Positions 1 to 7,694 of a stretch of 64,000 nt of DNA are shown piece after piece. The stretch is from Psychrobacter sp. Pi2-52 (lineage in GTDB: Bacteria; Pseudomonadota; Gammaproteobacteria; Pseudomonadales; Moraxellaceae): the NCBI RefSeq assembly GCF_904846705.1, contig NZ_CAJHBS010000004.1, forward strand, positions 1-64,000, read 5' to 3'. The notes beneath the pieces are model-generated. The model was not told the origin of the DNA and searched no databases. It was given only the letters and a program-made list of their open reading frames with translations. A program made the position numbers and the translations under genes. Positions within the stretch are counted from its first letter, which is position 1. Each line of letters begins with the position of its first letter.

Positions 1-70
1 AGGTTGGATGGAGAATAATCTACCTAAACTATTTCATAATATGGGTTGTACTTCTTTTATTTTGGATTGA

Positions 71-982
71 CTATAGAGAGTCGTATACAGCAACATTAAA
101 GTTAGACATTTTAACTAGTTGATTGTTCTTACTTTTGAACTTAGCAAATGGCAGATCAATATTTGAATTATCAATTATTTTGAATGTATCTATGAAATAT
201 TTTTTCATATAACTAAGTTGATCAGGTTCAAGTTCATTAAAATCTATCATCTTTTGAGTGAGGAAGTTTTTAAATGAACCTTTATATTGTGTATAACCGT
301 TTCTATAAGATAAAGCAAAGAATCTTAGAACTAATTCTTCATCTTCCATCTTTTTTACTTTGCCTTCCGAGAGGTTCGTTGCAGATACAAAAAACTTATT
401 CTTTACTAATTCTTTAATCAGTTTTTTAAAAGGTCCTCTGCATGTAGCATTTCTAAGCTCTTGTGGCTCTAGTTTTACAGAACCTGAATTTAATCGTTCA
501 AAAATATCGTATTTAACTTGATTGTCTATTGTCGAATCAATGCGTAAACAACGTATTGTCCTTTCTTCTAATCTTCTTATTAAGAAAGGGGGTAGTTGGT
601 TATATTTAAGACCATTCAATTCTTCTAATACTTCTAATCCAACTAATACAAGCTGGTTCTTCAAAAACTCATAAATCGCAGTTAGTCTTTGTTGACCATC
701 TATAACAGAATAGCGAGCTATTCCTTCGTCAACTTCATCATCTACGTCTACATCTTGTGATATATAAATTAGAGGTACTGGTATGTTTAGAATCAGACTC
801 TCAATTAGTCTGGAAGAGTACTCTGGAGTCCATCTATGCTTTCGTTGATAATCAGGATTTAATTTTATAATTCTTTTATCTATTTTTTTCACTAAAGTTT
901 CTAGATCATATTCAATGTTTTGAGTTTTAACTGTTCGCTCTTTAGCCTTATTTTGTATGTCTTTTAAGTTGTCTACAAGCAT
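71..982 (-). CDS. DUF262 domain protein, probably shortened at the C-terminus
   Basis: A 303-residue protein of the DUF262 family (ParB/GmrS-N-like fold). The family hallmark DGQQR is at residues 95-99, preceded by the typical NPDYQRKHRW segment near 42-51. Known relatives occur in restriction of modified DNA (GmrSD) and as solo proteins in defence islands; a nucleotide-dependent DNA-related role is family knowledge, not shown here. The stop falls inside what looks like a continuing helix (NVAVYDSL), and most relatives are longer, so the C-terminal part is probably lost. The gene is clearly more AT-rich than its neighbours, with many TTA, ATA and AGA codons, suggesting transfer. An AGG about nine bases before the ATG fits the start. 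Confidence 0.75.
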   Translation of the reverse strand: MLVDNLKDIQNKAKERTVKTQNIEYDLETLVKKIDKRIIKLNPDYQRKHRWTPEYSSRLIESLILNIPVPLIYISQDVDVDDEVDEGIARYSVIDGQQRLTAIYEFLKNQLVLVGLEVLEELNGLKYNQLPPFLIRRLEERTIRCLRIDSTIDNQVKYDIFERLNSGSVKLEPQELRNATCRGPFKKLIKELVKNKFFVSATNLSEGKVKKMEDEELVLRFFALSYRNGYTQYKGSFKNFLTQKMIDFNELEPDQLSYMKKYFIDTFKIIDNSNIDLPFAKFKSKNNQLVKMSNFNVAVYDSL

Positions 983-1107
983 GATGTTTACCTAGTATTA
1001 AAATTTATTTGTTAATATGGATATAGTAGCAAATAACATCTTTAATGTAATAAGTGAAATCAAAATTCTAATCTAATAAAATAATGCTAATTGTACTAAG
1101 GAAAACC

Positions 1108-2406
1108 ATGAACTATCTCACCGTCGGACAACGCGCGCCTTTAGGCAATCTTACTATTGACGATACCGTACCCATCACGCTTAAGTTCACTCGCCAAAGT
1201 CCGATAGAGATTGATATCAGCTGCTTTGCCTTAGACGCAGCGGGCAAACTGATCAATGATGATTACATGGTGTTTTATAATCAGCCAACCTCACCGTGCG
1301 GGCAAATCAAGCTCACCCATTACGAGTCGCAGCCAACAGCGAGTAAAGGCATCCAAGCCGAGTTTGAGGTGAATTTATCCAAACTGGCGACTAATATAGA
1401 CAGCTTTTTTTTTGTGTTATCAGCCGACACACCGCTCAATCAAATTCAATCGTTAGAGATTGGCATTTGGCAGCAATCGCAAAAGGCGCAGGCAGAATAT
1501 CAAGCAGCAGACTTTGCCCAGCAGCAAGCCAGTATGCTGATGCAGCTTTATCGTAAGAGTGGTGTGTGGCGGGTATCTAACGTCGCGCAAGGTTTTAATG
1601 GTGGACTTGCTGCCATCGTGCAGCATTTTGGTGGTGATGTAGAAGAGAGTAGTCCACAAGCAGCAGAGACGACCGCCACGCCAATGCAAGCAAAACCATC
1701 GCTAGAAAAGGTCATGCTAGACAAAGCCCCAAAACTGGTCAATCTGGCTAAAAAAGCCACGATATCGCTTGAGAAACGCCAATTACAACAATTAACGGCA
1801 AAAGTGGCGTTGGTGCTAGACGCCTCAGGCTCAATGAATAGACAGTACAAAAAAGGCCGCGTGCAAGAAGTAGTCAATCGCATATTACCATTGGCAGTGA
1901 ACTTCGATGACGACCAAGCGCTAGACTGCTGGGCATTTGCCCGAGATCCGCAGTATTTGGGCGAGATTGGACTGAGCAATTATGACGGTTTCATTAACAA
2001 CGCTCATGGCGGCTGGCGCAAATGGGCACTTGGCCCGCGCATTAATAACGAAGCAGAGGTCATGAAAGCTGTGACGGAGTTTTATCAAAAGGACGGCTTG
2101 GATGTGCCTGTCTACGTGCTATTTATCAGTGATGGCGGGGTGAATGACAATCGCGGTATCACGAGAGTCATGACGGAAGCCGCGAAACTGCCGATATTTT
2201 GGCAATTTGTGGGCTTAGGTGGTCGTGTTTATGGCATCCTAAAAAAACTAGACGACATGACAGGGCGCGTGATTGATAATTGCGACTTTTTTGAACTCGA
2301 TGACTTGGATGATATCAGCGAAGAAGCGTTGTATGAAAACATGCTAGAAGAGTTTCCAATGTGGCTAAAAGAAGCCAAGCAACTTGGTATAGTCACTTCA
2401 CTATAA
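1108..2406 (+). CDS. TerD-domain / von Willebrand A fusion protein (TerF-like)
   Basis: A 432-residue cytoplasmic protein. Residues 1-125 look like a TerD/stress-protein domain (MNYLTVGQRAPLG start, calcium-binding family). Residues 230-420 form a VWA domain with the metal-binding MIDAS motif DASGS (D238, S240, S242). The arrangement matches TerF-like proteins of tellurite/stress-response systems, but no other ter genes lie nearby. An upstream in-frame ATG at 1084 exists; I chose 1108 because AAGGA sits at 1098-1102 with five-base spacing and the TerD domain starts at this Met. It is divergent from the DUF262 gene and ends at a bidirectional terminator. The exact substrate is unknown. Confidence 0.8.
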   Translation: MNYLTVGQRAPLGNLTIDDTVPITLKFTRQSPIEIDISCFALDAAGKLINDDYMVFYNQPTSPCGQIKLTHYESQPTASKGIQAEFEVNLSKLATNIDSFFFVLSADTPLNQIQSLEIGIWQQSQKAQAEYQAADFAQQQASMLMQLYRKSGVWRVSNVAQGFNGGLAAIVQHFGGDVEESSPQAAETTATPMQAKPSLEKVMLDKAPKLVNLAKKATISLEKRQLQQLTAKVALVLDASGSMNRQYKKGRVQEVVNRILPLAVNFDDDQALDCWAFARDPQYLGEIGLSNYDGFINNAHGGWRKWALGPRINNEAEVMKAVTEFYQKDGLDVPVYVLFISDGGVNDNRGITRVMTEAAKLPIFWQFVGLGGRVYGILKKLDDMTGRVIDNCDFFELDDLDDISEEALYENMLEEFPMWLKEAKQLGIVTSL

Positions 2407-2447
2407 AAGTATGACTGCGTTAACCTCATTATTCGATTACAGCTCAA

Positions 2448-2485
2448 TAAAAAACCGCCACAGTAAACACTATGGCGGTTTTTTG
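2448..2485. terminator. Bidirectional terminator between the TerD-VWA gene and the THI5-like gene
   Basis: A GC-rich stem, AAAACCGCCA at 2451-2460 pairing with TGGCGGTTTT at 2473-2482, is flanked by A and T runs on both sides. It can stop both the rightward TerD-VWA transcript and the leftward THI5-like transcript. Confidence 0.85.
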
Positions 2486-2515
2486 TTATTTAAAATATCT
2501 TAACTTATAGAATAC

Positions 2516-3412
2516 CTATAGCGCCCACAGCGACTGATACTGCTCATCAGTCAAGGTCACGATATCGATCTCGGCTAGCATCTCACGCAGTTCTTCCCAT
2601 TTGCTCGCACTTGGCGTAATCGGCGTGACTAATCTACCCAGCGTATTATCAATGATGGCATCCATCAGAGTATCCGCTTCGGTTTTACTATAGTCGTAGT
2701 ACATACGGTGGGCAGTCTCTGGCTCGTTTTTGCACAGTTCCGTCATTTGGTTGGTCACTTGGATAAAGGTATCTATCGCATCTTTTTTCGCGCTATAGAT
2801 CTCATCCGTTGTCAGAATCTCTAACGCCGAAAAGTTAGGATAAGGTGACAGATGCTGATCGATAAACTCAAACTCTAAACCCTCATGAGTTGCTTCAACG
2901 CCTTCAAAGTTATAAAAGCATAGCCATGCACCATCTAGGCTTGGGTCTTCTTGCAGATTTTTTATATGATAAAAGTCTTTTTGTACAAAGCTCACATTAT
3001 CACGGCTGATACTAAAGCCGTTTTTCTTTGTATAGCGAGCCAATATCTCAAAGCCAATACGATTGGTTTTTTCTTCAGCGGCAGGGGTGCAGATGCGAAT
3101 CGGCTGATTGTTTTTTAATTTATCCATGCTAGCGCGTTGCATCAATATGCCGCCATCGGTCTCAAAAAAGCAGCCTAGTGCGCGTAGATTAGGCGCGTAA
3201 TGCTCAAACAGGTGGATAGGCTCATTGACATGTAGATCGATACTTTGGTTCTGTAATTCGGCAAAGCCATCATAGTGATCATCTGGCTCGATAATGGTGA
3301 TATCAAGCCCTGCCTGCTCATATGCGCCCGTGGTCACACCAGCGATAAAGGGCAGATGATCAGGGTTTAAAAACCATTCGAGGGTCAGAGTAAGTTTGGT
3401 GGTCGGCTGCAT
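2516..3412 (-). CDS. THI5/NMT1-like (substrate-binding fold) protein, thiamine-regulated
   Basis: A 298-residue protein of the NMT1/THI5-like periplasmic-binding fold, with the N-terminal pattern LEWFLNPDH and an AGLDITIIEP strand typical of the family. It has no signal peptide and no lipobox, so it is predicted cytoplasmic. No ABC permease or ATPase gene is beside it. A TPP riboswitch lies upstream on the same strand, so a thiamine or pyrimidine-precursor role is well supported. Compared from memory with yeast Thi5, the pyrimidine-donating His seems kept (H67), but the PLP lysine position appears to be Asn and the CCCFC iron motif is absent. It may therefore be a binding protein or a divergent enzyme. 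The RBS is an AAGGGA-like stretch before the ATG. Confidence 0.7.
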   Translation of the reverse strand: MQPTTKLTLTLEWFLNPDHLPFIAGVTTGAYEQAGLDITIIEPDDHYDGFAELQNQSIDLHVNEPIHLFEHYAPNLRALGCFFETDGGILMQRASMDKLKNNQPIRICTPAAEEKTNRIGFEILARYTKKNGFSISRDNVSFVQKDFYHIKNLQEDPSLDGAWLCFYNFEGVEATHEGLEFEFIDQHLSPYPNFSALEILTTDEIYSAKKDAIDTFIQVTNQMTELCKNEPETAHRMYYDYSKTEADTLMDAIIDNTLGRLVTPITPSASKWEELREMLAEIDIVTLTDEQYQSLWAL

Positions 3413-3596
3413 GGTTGTTCCCTTTTAAGTATAGAAAACAATCAGACTGATACGATTAAGTAAAACAAGAAAGGCCAAATAAGAAAAGTGAAGTCTCGAT
3501 GCTAACTGTCAGATGCTCGGTATTTGATATGGTCAACACTATCAGTACGTCATCTATAGACTGCTCTTATTTATAGACCTCTGAGGGCGTGTCACG

Positions 3597-3696
3597 CTTG
3601 TTTCCTACGTCAGTGCTAACTGCTTCAGGTTCACGGGTGTGTCTCAGCGATGATGTGGGCTGTGTCTACAGCGTTAAATCAAAGCACCCCGACAAG
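3597..3696 (-). promoter_or_regulatory. TPP riboswitch (THI element)
   Basis: On the minus strand the conserved thi-box elements appear in order: P1 CTTGT (3692-3696), then GGGGTGC, a variable P3 arm, GCTGAGA, ACCC, GAACCTGA, a P4/P5 arm, and GTAGGAAACAAG whose ACAAG (3597-3601) closes P1. These are the diagnostic sequences for thiamine pyrophosphate sensing. It lies about 185 bases upstream of the THI5-like start codon. No clear intrinsic terminator follows it, so control may be at translation or through Rho. Confidence 0.9.
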
Positions 3697-3910
3697 ATTG
3701 ATTGGTATTGCATTATTTTCGATCAGTACCGCTAATGAATCCGTACTGCGAAAGGCTATTATCGATAGCTACTGCGTCATCATAGACGACCTGTGAGAGT
3801 TAATGCAAGATTTTGGACAGGTCAGTAAACTGACTACACATGACTAAAAGAAGCACGTGAAACAGAATTGATAAAAAAATAACCGTATCAAACGATTACT
3901 GCTAACAGAG

Positions 3911-3944
3911 AAACCGCTTACAGTGTGACTGTGAGCGGTTTTTT
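3911..3944 (+). terminator. Intrinsic terminator, strongest in the plus direction
   Basis: AAACCGCT (3911-3918) pairs with AGCGGTTT (3934-3941), with an inner ACAGT/ACTGT pairing, followed by a six-T run on the plus strand. On the minus strand the run after the stem is broken (TTTCTCTG), although the leftward lipoprotein gene ending at 3975 is its only obvious user. No plus-strand gene precedes it. Confidence 0.7.
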
Positions 3945-3974
3945 ATGATCTAGTGTTTACAGACAATTAGATAA

Positions 3975-4805
3975 TTATTCGGCATATAAAGGATCAAGCA
4001 TTTTCGGCAAAACGTAGCTATTATCGACTGGCATTTTGAAGATATTACCCTCGATGTCACCAACCTTGCTCCATTTAAGTTGATTGGTCTCCAAATCAAT
4101 CAGATAAATGCCGTAATTCTGTGATTTGACTAGGATATCCATATTAGAGATTCCAGTTATCATACCTAACATGCCTATTGCACCAGTCGCTACTCTTGCA
4201 CCTACTGAAGGTTGCGCACCATCAGCCAATACGACAAATATCTTGTTCGCACCTTCGATTTTTTTGATGATTTGCAGGCTCTTACTATCTAAGAGTAAGT
4301 CTGGATAATCTATAGGATCATCATTAGCTGCTTTTCTACTGACTATTAAAGCCTTGTACAGATCTTGATAAGCTTTATTGGTTACTGAGTCAAAGGTATT
4401 GATTGAGCTCAAGACAGGATAGTCAGTATTAGGTTGCTCTTCGGCACCGTCGGTTAATACAATATCCATCTTGGTCAATATCTCTTTAGTACGTGCTCCG
4501 CATATAAAAGGGGATGAAATATGATTAACTTTGACCCCTTTTTCTACTAGTTTAGATTTGACAGTTTGCGCCATAGCACGAGAAGCACTATCCGACTGTT
4601 GGAACATGATGTCATTATTACCATTTTCTATGCGGATAACGCAACCATCACTAATAATACTGACAGGCTCAGATTTTAAAGACTGCTGAGTTTGGTCGTA
4701 AGCTGAGCGCACCTCTGGGTTAGTAGTAGTTGCACAACCACTAAAGATTGCGGTGACTGCTAAAGCAAGAGATAGGGTAGCTGTTTTTGTAGAAAGTTGA
4801 ATCAT
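3975..4805 (-). CDS. Uncharacterised lipoprotein
   Basis: A 276-residue predicted lipoprotein. A hydrophobic signal sequence ends in the lipobox FSGC, with C24 as the acylated residue, so it should be anchored in the cell envelope. I do not recognise a family. Visible features are two further cysteines (in SDGCVIR and FICGAR) that could form a disulfide, and a short glycine-rich hydrophobic stretch near residues 205-222 (GARVATGAIGMLGMITGI) that may insert into or lie on a membrane. It stands alone, with a hairpin just downstream and an AT-rich 430-base region upstream. Confidence 0.65.
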   Translation of the reverse strand: MIQLSTKTATLSLALAVTAIFSGCATTTNPEVRSAYDQTQQSLKSEPVSIISDGCVIRIENGNNDIMFQQSDSASRAMAQTVKSKLVEKGVKVNHISSPFICGARTKEILTKMDIVLTDGAEEQPNTDYPVLSSINTFDSVTNKAYQDLYKALIVSRKAANDDPIDYPDLLLDSKSLQIIKKIEGANKIFVVLADGAQPSVGARVATGAIGMLGMITGISNMDILVKSQNYGIYLIDLETNQLKWSKVGDIEGNIFKMPVDNSYVLPKMLDPLYAE

Positions 4806-5236
4806 AACAATCCTAATAAGTAGTACAGATATGAGAAGAGGCAGTCATAAACAGTGATTAAATAAACAGCAAGCAAAGAGGCATTTTAAGAGATAACGCT
4901 TAAGGAGATAACCCTGAGATACTCTTAATACTTAGCTATAAATAAAAATCTAATGAAATGTACATTCATAATAAGTTACATAAAGACACTATTTAGAAAC
5001 TTTATAGATTATGTATTTATATCAAACAAATATCTACTAAATAAATAGATCATTAATGATTATTGATATATGGCGAAATCTTATACATGACACAAAAGAC
5101 AAACTAAAAACGCAAAAGTAATCTTGTTTGTATATAAGGTCTAATGCATGATAAATGCTTAATTTGGACTGATATTAATAGCGTTTATCGATATTGCTCC
5201 TCGTATTTCACTTACTAAAAACATGATACGACCTTC
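4806..5236. other. Intergenic region between divergent genes
   Basis: An AT-rich spacer of 431 bases that must carry the promoters for the leftward lipoprotein and the rightward DUF454 gene. It contains a small palindrome (AATGTACATT, near 4957-4966). I see no convincing -35/-10 pair, RNA gene or ORF. Confidence 0.4.
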
Positions 5237-5659
5237 ATGACCGACAATAAAAAAACGTTCTATTACCGACCCAAGACCGATCAATCCAACAGCCCAATGC
5301 TGCGTTGGACCTTTGTGACGCTTGGTTGGTTGTTTTTTATCTTAGGTATTATCGGTATATTGTTGCCAGTGATGCCTACCGCGCCTTTTATCTTGCTAGC
5401 AGCAGGTTGCTGGGCACGCAGTTCTCGACGTTTTCATTTTTGGCTGATTAATCATAAATACTTTGGTAAATTCGTCCGTGACTGGGAAGAAAATCATGCT
5501 GTTCCGCTTTATGCCAAGTGTTTAGCGACGATTATGATGGCAGCATCGACAATTATGTTATTTTATCGTTTGCCTGCCGATATGATGTGGATGGCATGGG
5601 CGGTAGCCGCTGTCTGTAGTGGGGTGGCGATATATTTGTTCCGTTTACCAAATGCTTAA
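5237..5659 (+). CDS. DUF454 (YbaN-like) inner-membrane protein
   Basis: A 140-residue membrane protein of the DUF454/YbaN family, of unknown function. The first hydrophobic block (residues about 24-55) contains the family pattern GIIGILLPVMPTAPF, followed by CWARSSRRFHFWLI and the HKYFGKFVRDWEE loop. Two further membrane spans follow near 90-107 and 112-135. Length is typical for the family. The ATG overlaps the stop of a five-codon ATG mini-ORF at 5224 (ATGA overlap), and there is no strong ribosome site, so the start is the weakest part of the call. Confidence 0.85.
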   Translation: MTDNKKTFYYRPKTDQSNSPMLRWTFVTLGWLFFILGIIGILLPVMPTAPFILLAAGCWARSSRRFHFWLINHKYFGKFVRDWEENHAVPLYAKCLATIMMAASTIMLFYRLPADMMWMAWAVAAVCSGVAIYLFRLPNA

Positions 5660-5726
5660 ATCCGTTGCAATTTGCGCCAAAATCAGCCAATAAACGGCTC
5701 TGGTTACACGAAACATGAGATAAGAC

Positions 5727-5755
5727 TTGCGATACTGGGATGTACCCCTTATAAT
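5727..5755 (+). promoter_or_regulatory. Probable sigma-70 promoter of the cold-shock gene
   Basis: TTGCGA (5727-5732) and TATAAT (5750-5755) are separated by exactly 17 bases. Transcription from here would give a leader of about 140 bases before the csp ATG, in keeping with the long leaders of cold-shock genes. A second TATAAT at 5809-5814 lacks a good -35. Confidence 0.55.
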
Positions 5756-5902
5756 ACGCCCAAGCTTAAGAGCAGTTCTGCACCAAATCATTACCTCGTA
5801 GTATTAGTTATAATCCTTCGTTTTAATATTTATCGTTCAGTAGCTATTTGCAAGCGTTACCGGTCACTAGACCATTAATAAATTTAAAAGTAGGATTATA
5901 CT

Positions 5903-6112
5903 ATGTCAGACGTTCAAAAAGGTACAGTTAAGTGGTTCAACGAAGCTAAAGGCTTTGGTTTCATCGCTCCAGAAACTGGCGCAGACGTTTTTGCTCATTA
6001 CAGCGAAATCACTGGTTCAGGTTTCAAAACTTTGGCTGAAGGCCAAGAAGTTGAGTTCACTGTAACTCAAGGCCAAAAAGGCCCACAAGCACATAACATC
6101 GTTGCTATCTAA
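5903..6112 (+). CDS. Cold-shock domain protein (CspA family)
   Basis: A 69-residue single cold-shock domain, the usual CspA/CspE length. The RNA-binding motifs are present: KGFGFI (RNP1) near residues 16-21 and VFAHY (RNP2) near 29-33, within a five-stranded OB fold. Proteins of this family bind single-stranded RNA/DNA, melt RNA structure and help translation in the cold. It is monocistronic, with an AGGA ribosome site, a long leader and its own terminator. The family has several paralogues per genome, so no specific csp letter is assigned. Confidence 0.95.
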   Translation: MSDVQKGTVKWFNEAKGFGFIAPETGADVFAHYSEITGSGFKTLAEGQEVEFTVTQGQKGPQAHNIVAI

Positions 6113-6152
6113 TTTGTCTTTATAGACAGATAGATGAATAGATGTAGAAAAG

Positions 6153-6176
6153 CGAACCTTCGGGTTCGTTTTTTTT
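6153..6176 (+). terminator. Intrinsic terminator of the cold-shock gene
   Basis: CGAACC pairs with GGTTCG around a TTCG tetraloop, followed by eight T residues. This is a compact, strong rightward terminator 41 bases after the csp stop codon. Confidence 0.92.
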
Positions 6177-6271
6177 CGTCTGCGATTTGGTATTTAAGAT
6201 ATGAGTACTTAAGCGAGTAGAGGTCTTATTCGAAAGATTTTAACTAATCATATTAGACCGCGACCAATGCA

Positions 6272-6307
6272 AAAAGGCCTCTAGCTATTTATAACTAGAG
6301 GCCTTTT
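6272..6307. terminator. Terminator of the YeiH-type exporter gene
   Basis: A perfect 13-base stem, AAAAGGCCTCTAG (6272-6284) with CTAGAGGCCTTTT (6295-6307). It has T-runs in both directions and serves the leftward exporter gene ending at 6353. Confidence 0.85.
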
Positions 6308-6352
6308 ATGTTGTGCAATGAAGTAATAAGCTAAAAATGAACAGTCGAATTA

Positions 6353-7474
6353 TTATATAAAGCTAATGCCGATATTGATCAGACCACCGCCCAGTATCAA
6401 CCAACCAAACATAATAGCACCCAAGATAAGCGGTCTAACGCCAGCTTGCTTAATTGCACTTAGATGAGTGGTCAGACCTAGCGCAAACATAGCCATCGTC
6501 AGTAACACATCATCTAGCATCACCATACTGCGTACGATACTCTCAGACATTGGCACCCACGTATGTATCAACACAATGCCGATAAAGATAAACGCAAACC
6601 ATGGCACTTTGACTTGTTTGACACGGGTCATAAATGACGCTGTCTCGTCTTTATTATCTTCTTCTACAGCTGCACTATCTACGGTGCGATCTTTGGTTAG
6701 CGCAAACGATAACACAAGCAGGAAAGGCGCGAGCATCATGACGCGTATCATTTTGGTCACGACCGCGGTATCACCAATCTCGGTATTGATTGCATTACCT
6801 GCGACTACGACTTGCGCTACTTCATGGACGGTTGAGCCAGTGTACATGCCGTACTGCTGGGCGCTGAGCCAAGGCTGTAACCAACCAAGATGATATAAAA
6901 AAGGATAGAGCAGCATCGCGATAGTACCAAACACCACCACAGTTGCCACGGCGATAGTGACTTTATGAGCTTGCGCGTTGACCACTGGCTCTGCGGCAAT
7001 GACGGCAGCAGCACCGCAAATACTTGCCCCTGAGCCAATCAAAATCACCGTTTCTTTATCGACTTTTAACCACCTAGTACCTAACCAATAGGTCAGCAAA
7101 AAAGTTGATGTCAGTACCAGTGCATCCGTCATAATCGCTGGCATACCGACGCTCGCAACTTGCGTCATGGTTAGCTTAAACCCATAAAACATAATTGCAA
7201 GTCGCAGTATCTGACCTTTGGAAAAGCAAACGCCGCTGTTTAAACGTTCAGTGAATTTGGGATAGATAGTATTGCCTAAGATCATACCTAGCAAAATTGC
7301 TAGCGTTAAAGAGGATAGTCCAACGATATGCCCGTTTGACCAGATATCCAAACTGCTGTCCAACCATAAGCAAAACAAACTACCAATCAGAACGACTACC
7401 AATCCCGCCAAGTGAAGGTGATTAGGGGTATAGTTATGAACGGAGTTGCTGACTGATTGGACGAGTGTGTGCAT
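6353..7474 (-). CDS. YeiH/PSE family putative sulfate exporter
   Basis: A 373-residue polytopic membrane protein of the conserved hypothetical 698 / PSE family (YeiH-like). Around ten membrane spans are visible, with the family signatures GASICGAAAVIA near residues 147-160 and GSTVHEVAQVV near 213-223. The assigned transport role (sulfate or sulfite/taurine-derived anions) is tentative in the family generally. It is divergent from a LysR regulator, the same arrangement as yeiE-yeiH in enterobacteria, which suggests the regulator controls it. The N-terminal 20 residues precede the first span. The terminator downstream is clear. Confidence 0.88.
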   Translation of the reverse strand: MHTLVQSVSNSVHNYTPNHLHLAGLVVVLIGSLFCLWLDSSLDIWSNGHIVGLSSLTLAILLGMILGNTIYPKFTERLNSGVCFSKGQILRLAIMFYGFKLTMTQVASVGMPAIMTDALVLTSTFLLTYWLGTRWLKVDKETVILIGSGASICGAAAVIAAEPVVNAQAHKVTIAVATVVVFGTIAMLLYPFLYHLGWLQPWLSAQQYGMYTGSTVHEVAQVVVAGNAINTEIGDTAVVTKMIRVMMLAPFLLVLSFALTKDRTVDSAAVEEDNKDETASFMTRVKQVKVPWFAFIFIGIVLIHTWVPMSESIVRSMVMLDDVLLTMAMFALGLTTHLSAIKQAGVRPLILGAIMFGWLILGGGLINIGISFI

Positions 7475-7507
7475 GACGCGGCATCCTATTACTTATATTA
7501 AGATAAG

Positions 7508-7519
7508 CATAAGCTTATG
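7508..7519. promoter_or_regulatory. Palindrome in the exporter/LysR divergent region, possible operator
   Basis: CATAAGCTTATG is a perfect 12-base palindrome 34 bases upstream of the exporter start and 176 bases before the LysR gene. A shorter CTTAT/ATAAG pair overlaps its left side. LysR proteins bind such T-N11-A dyads, so it is a candidate site. Confidence 0.4.
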
Positions 7520-7694
7520 AATAGACATTATATGCCTGCTATATTTATAATAAAAACAGATTAATAAGATATAAGCTATCGATTTTTTAGGTTAAAGTTT
7601 ATGATAGAAGTCGATGTACCGCGCATAAGCATCAAAAAAGACAAACGTCACGAATAAAACAGCGCAAAAACTGACATAAGGTATTATCAGTATC

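Noticed and set aside
1548..1979. Minus-strand open frame across the TerD-VWA gene
   Set aside because: It lies fully inside a well-supported gene, with low-complexity Ser/Thr/Ala composition typical of a reverse-frame shadow and no domain.
2516..3412. Calling the THI5-like protein a proven HMP-P synthase
   Set aside because: The PLP-lysine and CCCFC motif of yeast Thi5 do not seem present; only fold and riboswitch support the thiamine link.
5054..5070. Fur-like sequence AATGATTATTGATA
   Set aside because: Only one half resembles the Fur consensus and it is not a dyad; the flanking genes are not iron-related.
5672..5878. Small plus-strand open frame between the DUF454 and csp genes
   Set aside because: It covers the csp promoter and leader, has no ribosome site, and encodes no recognisable protein.
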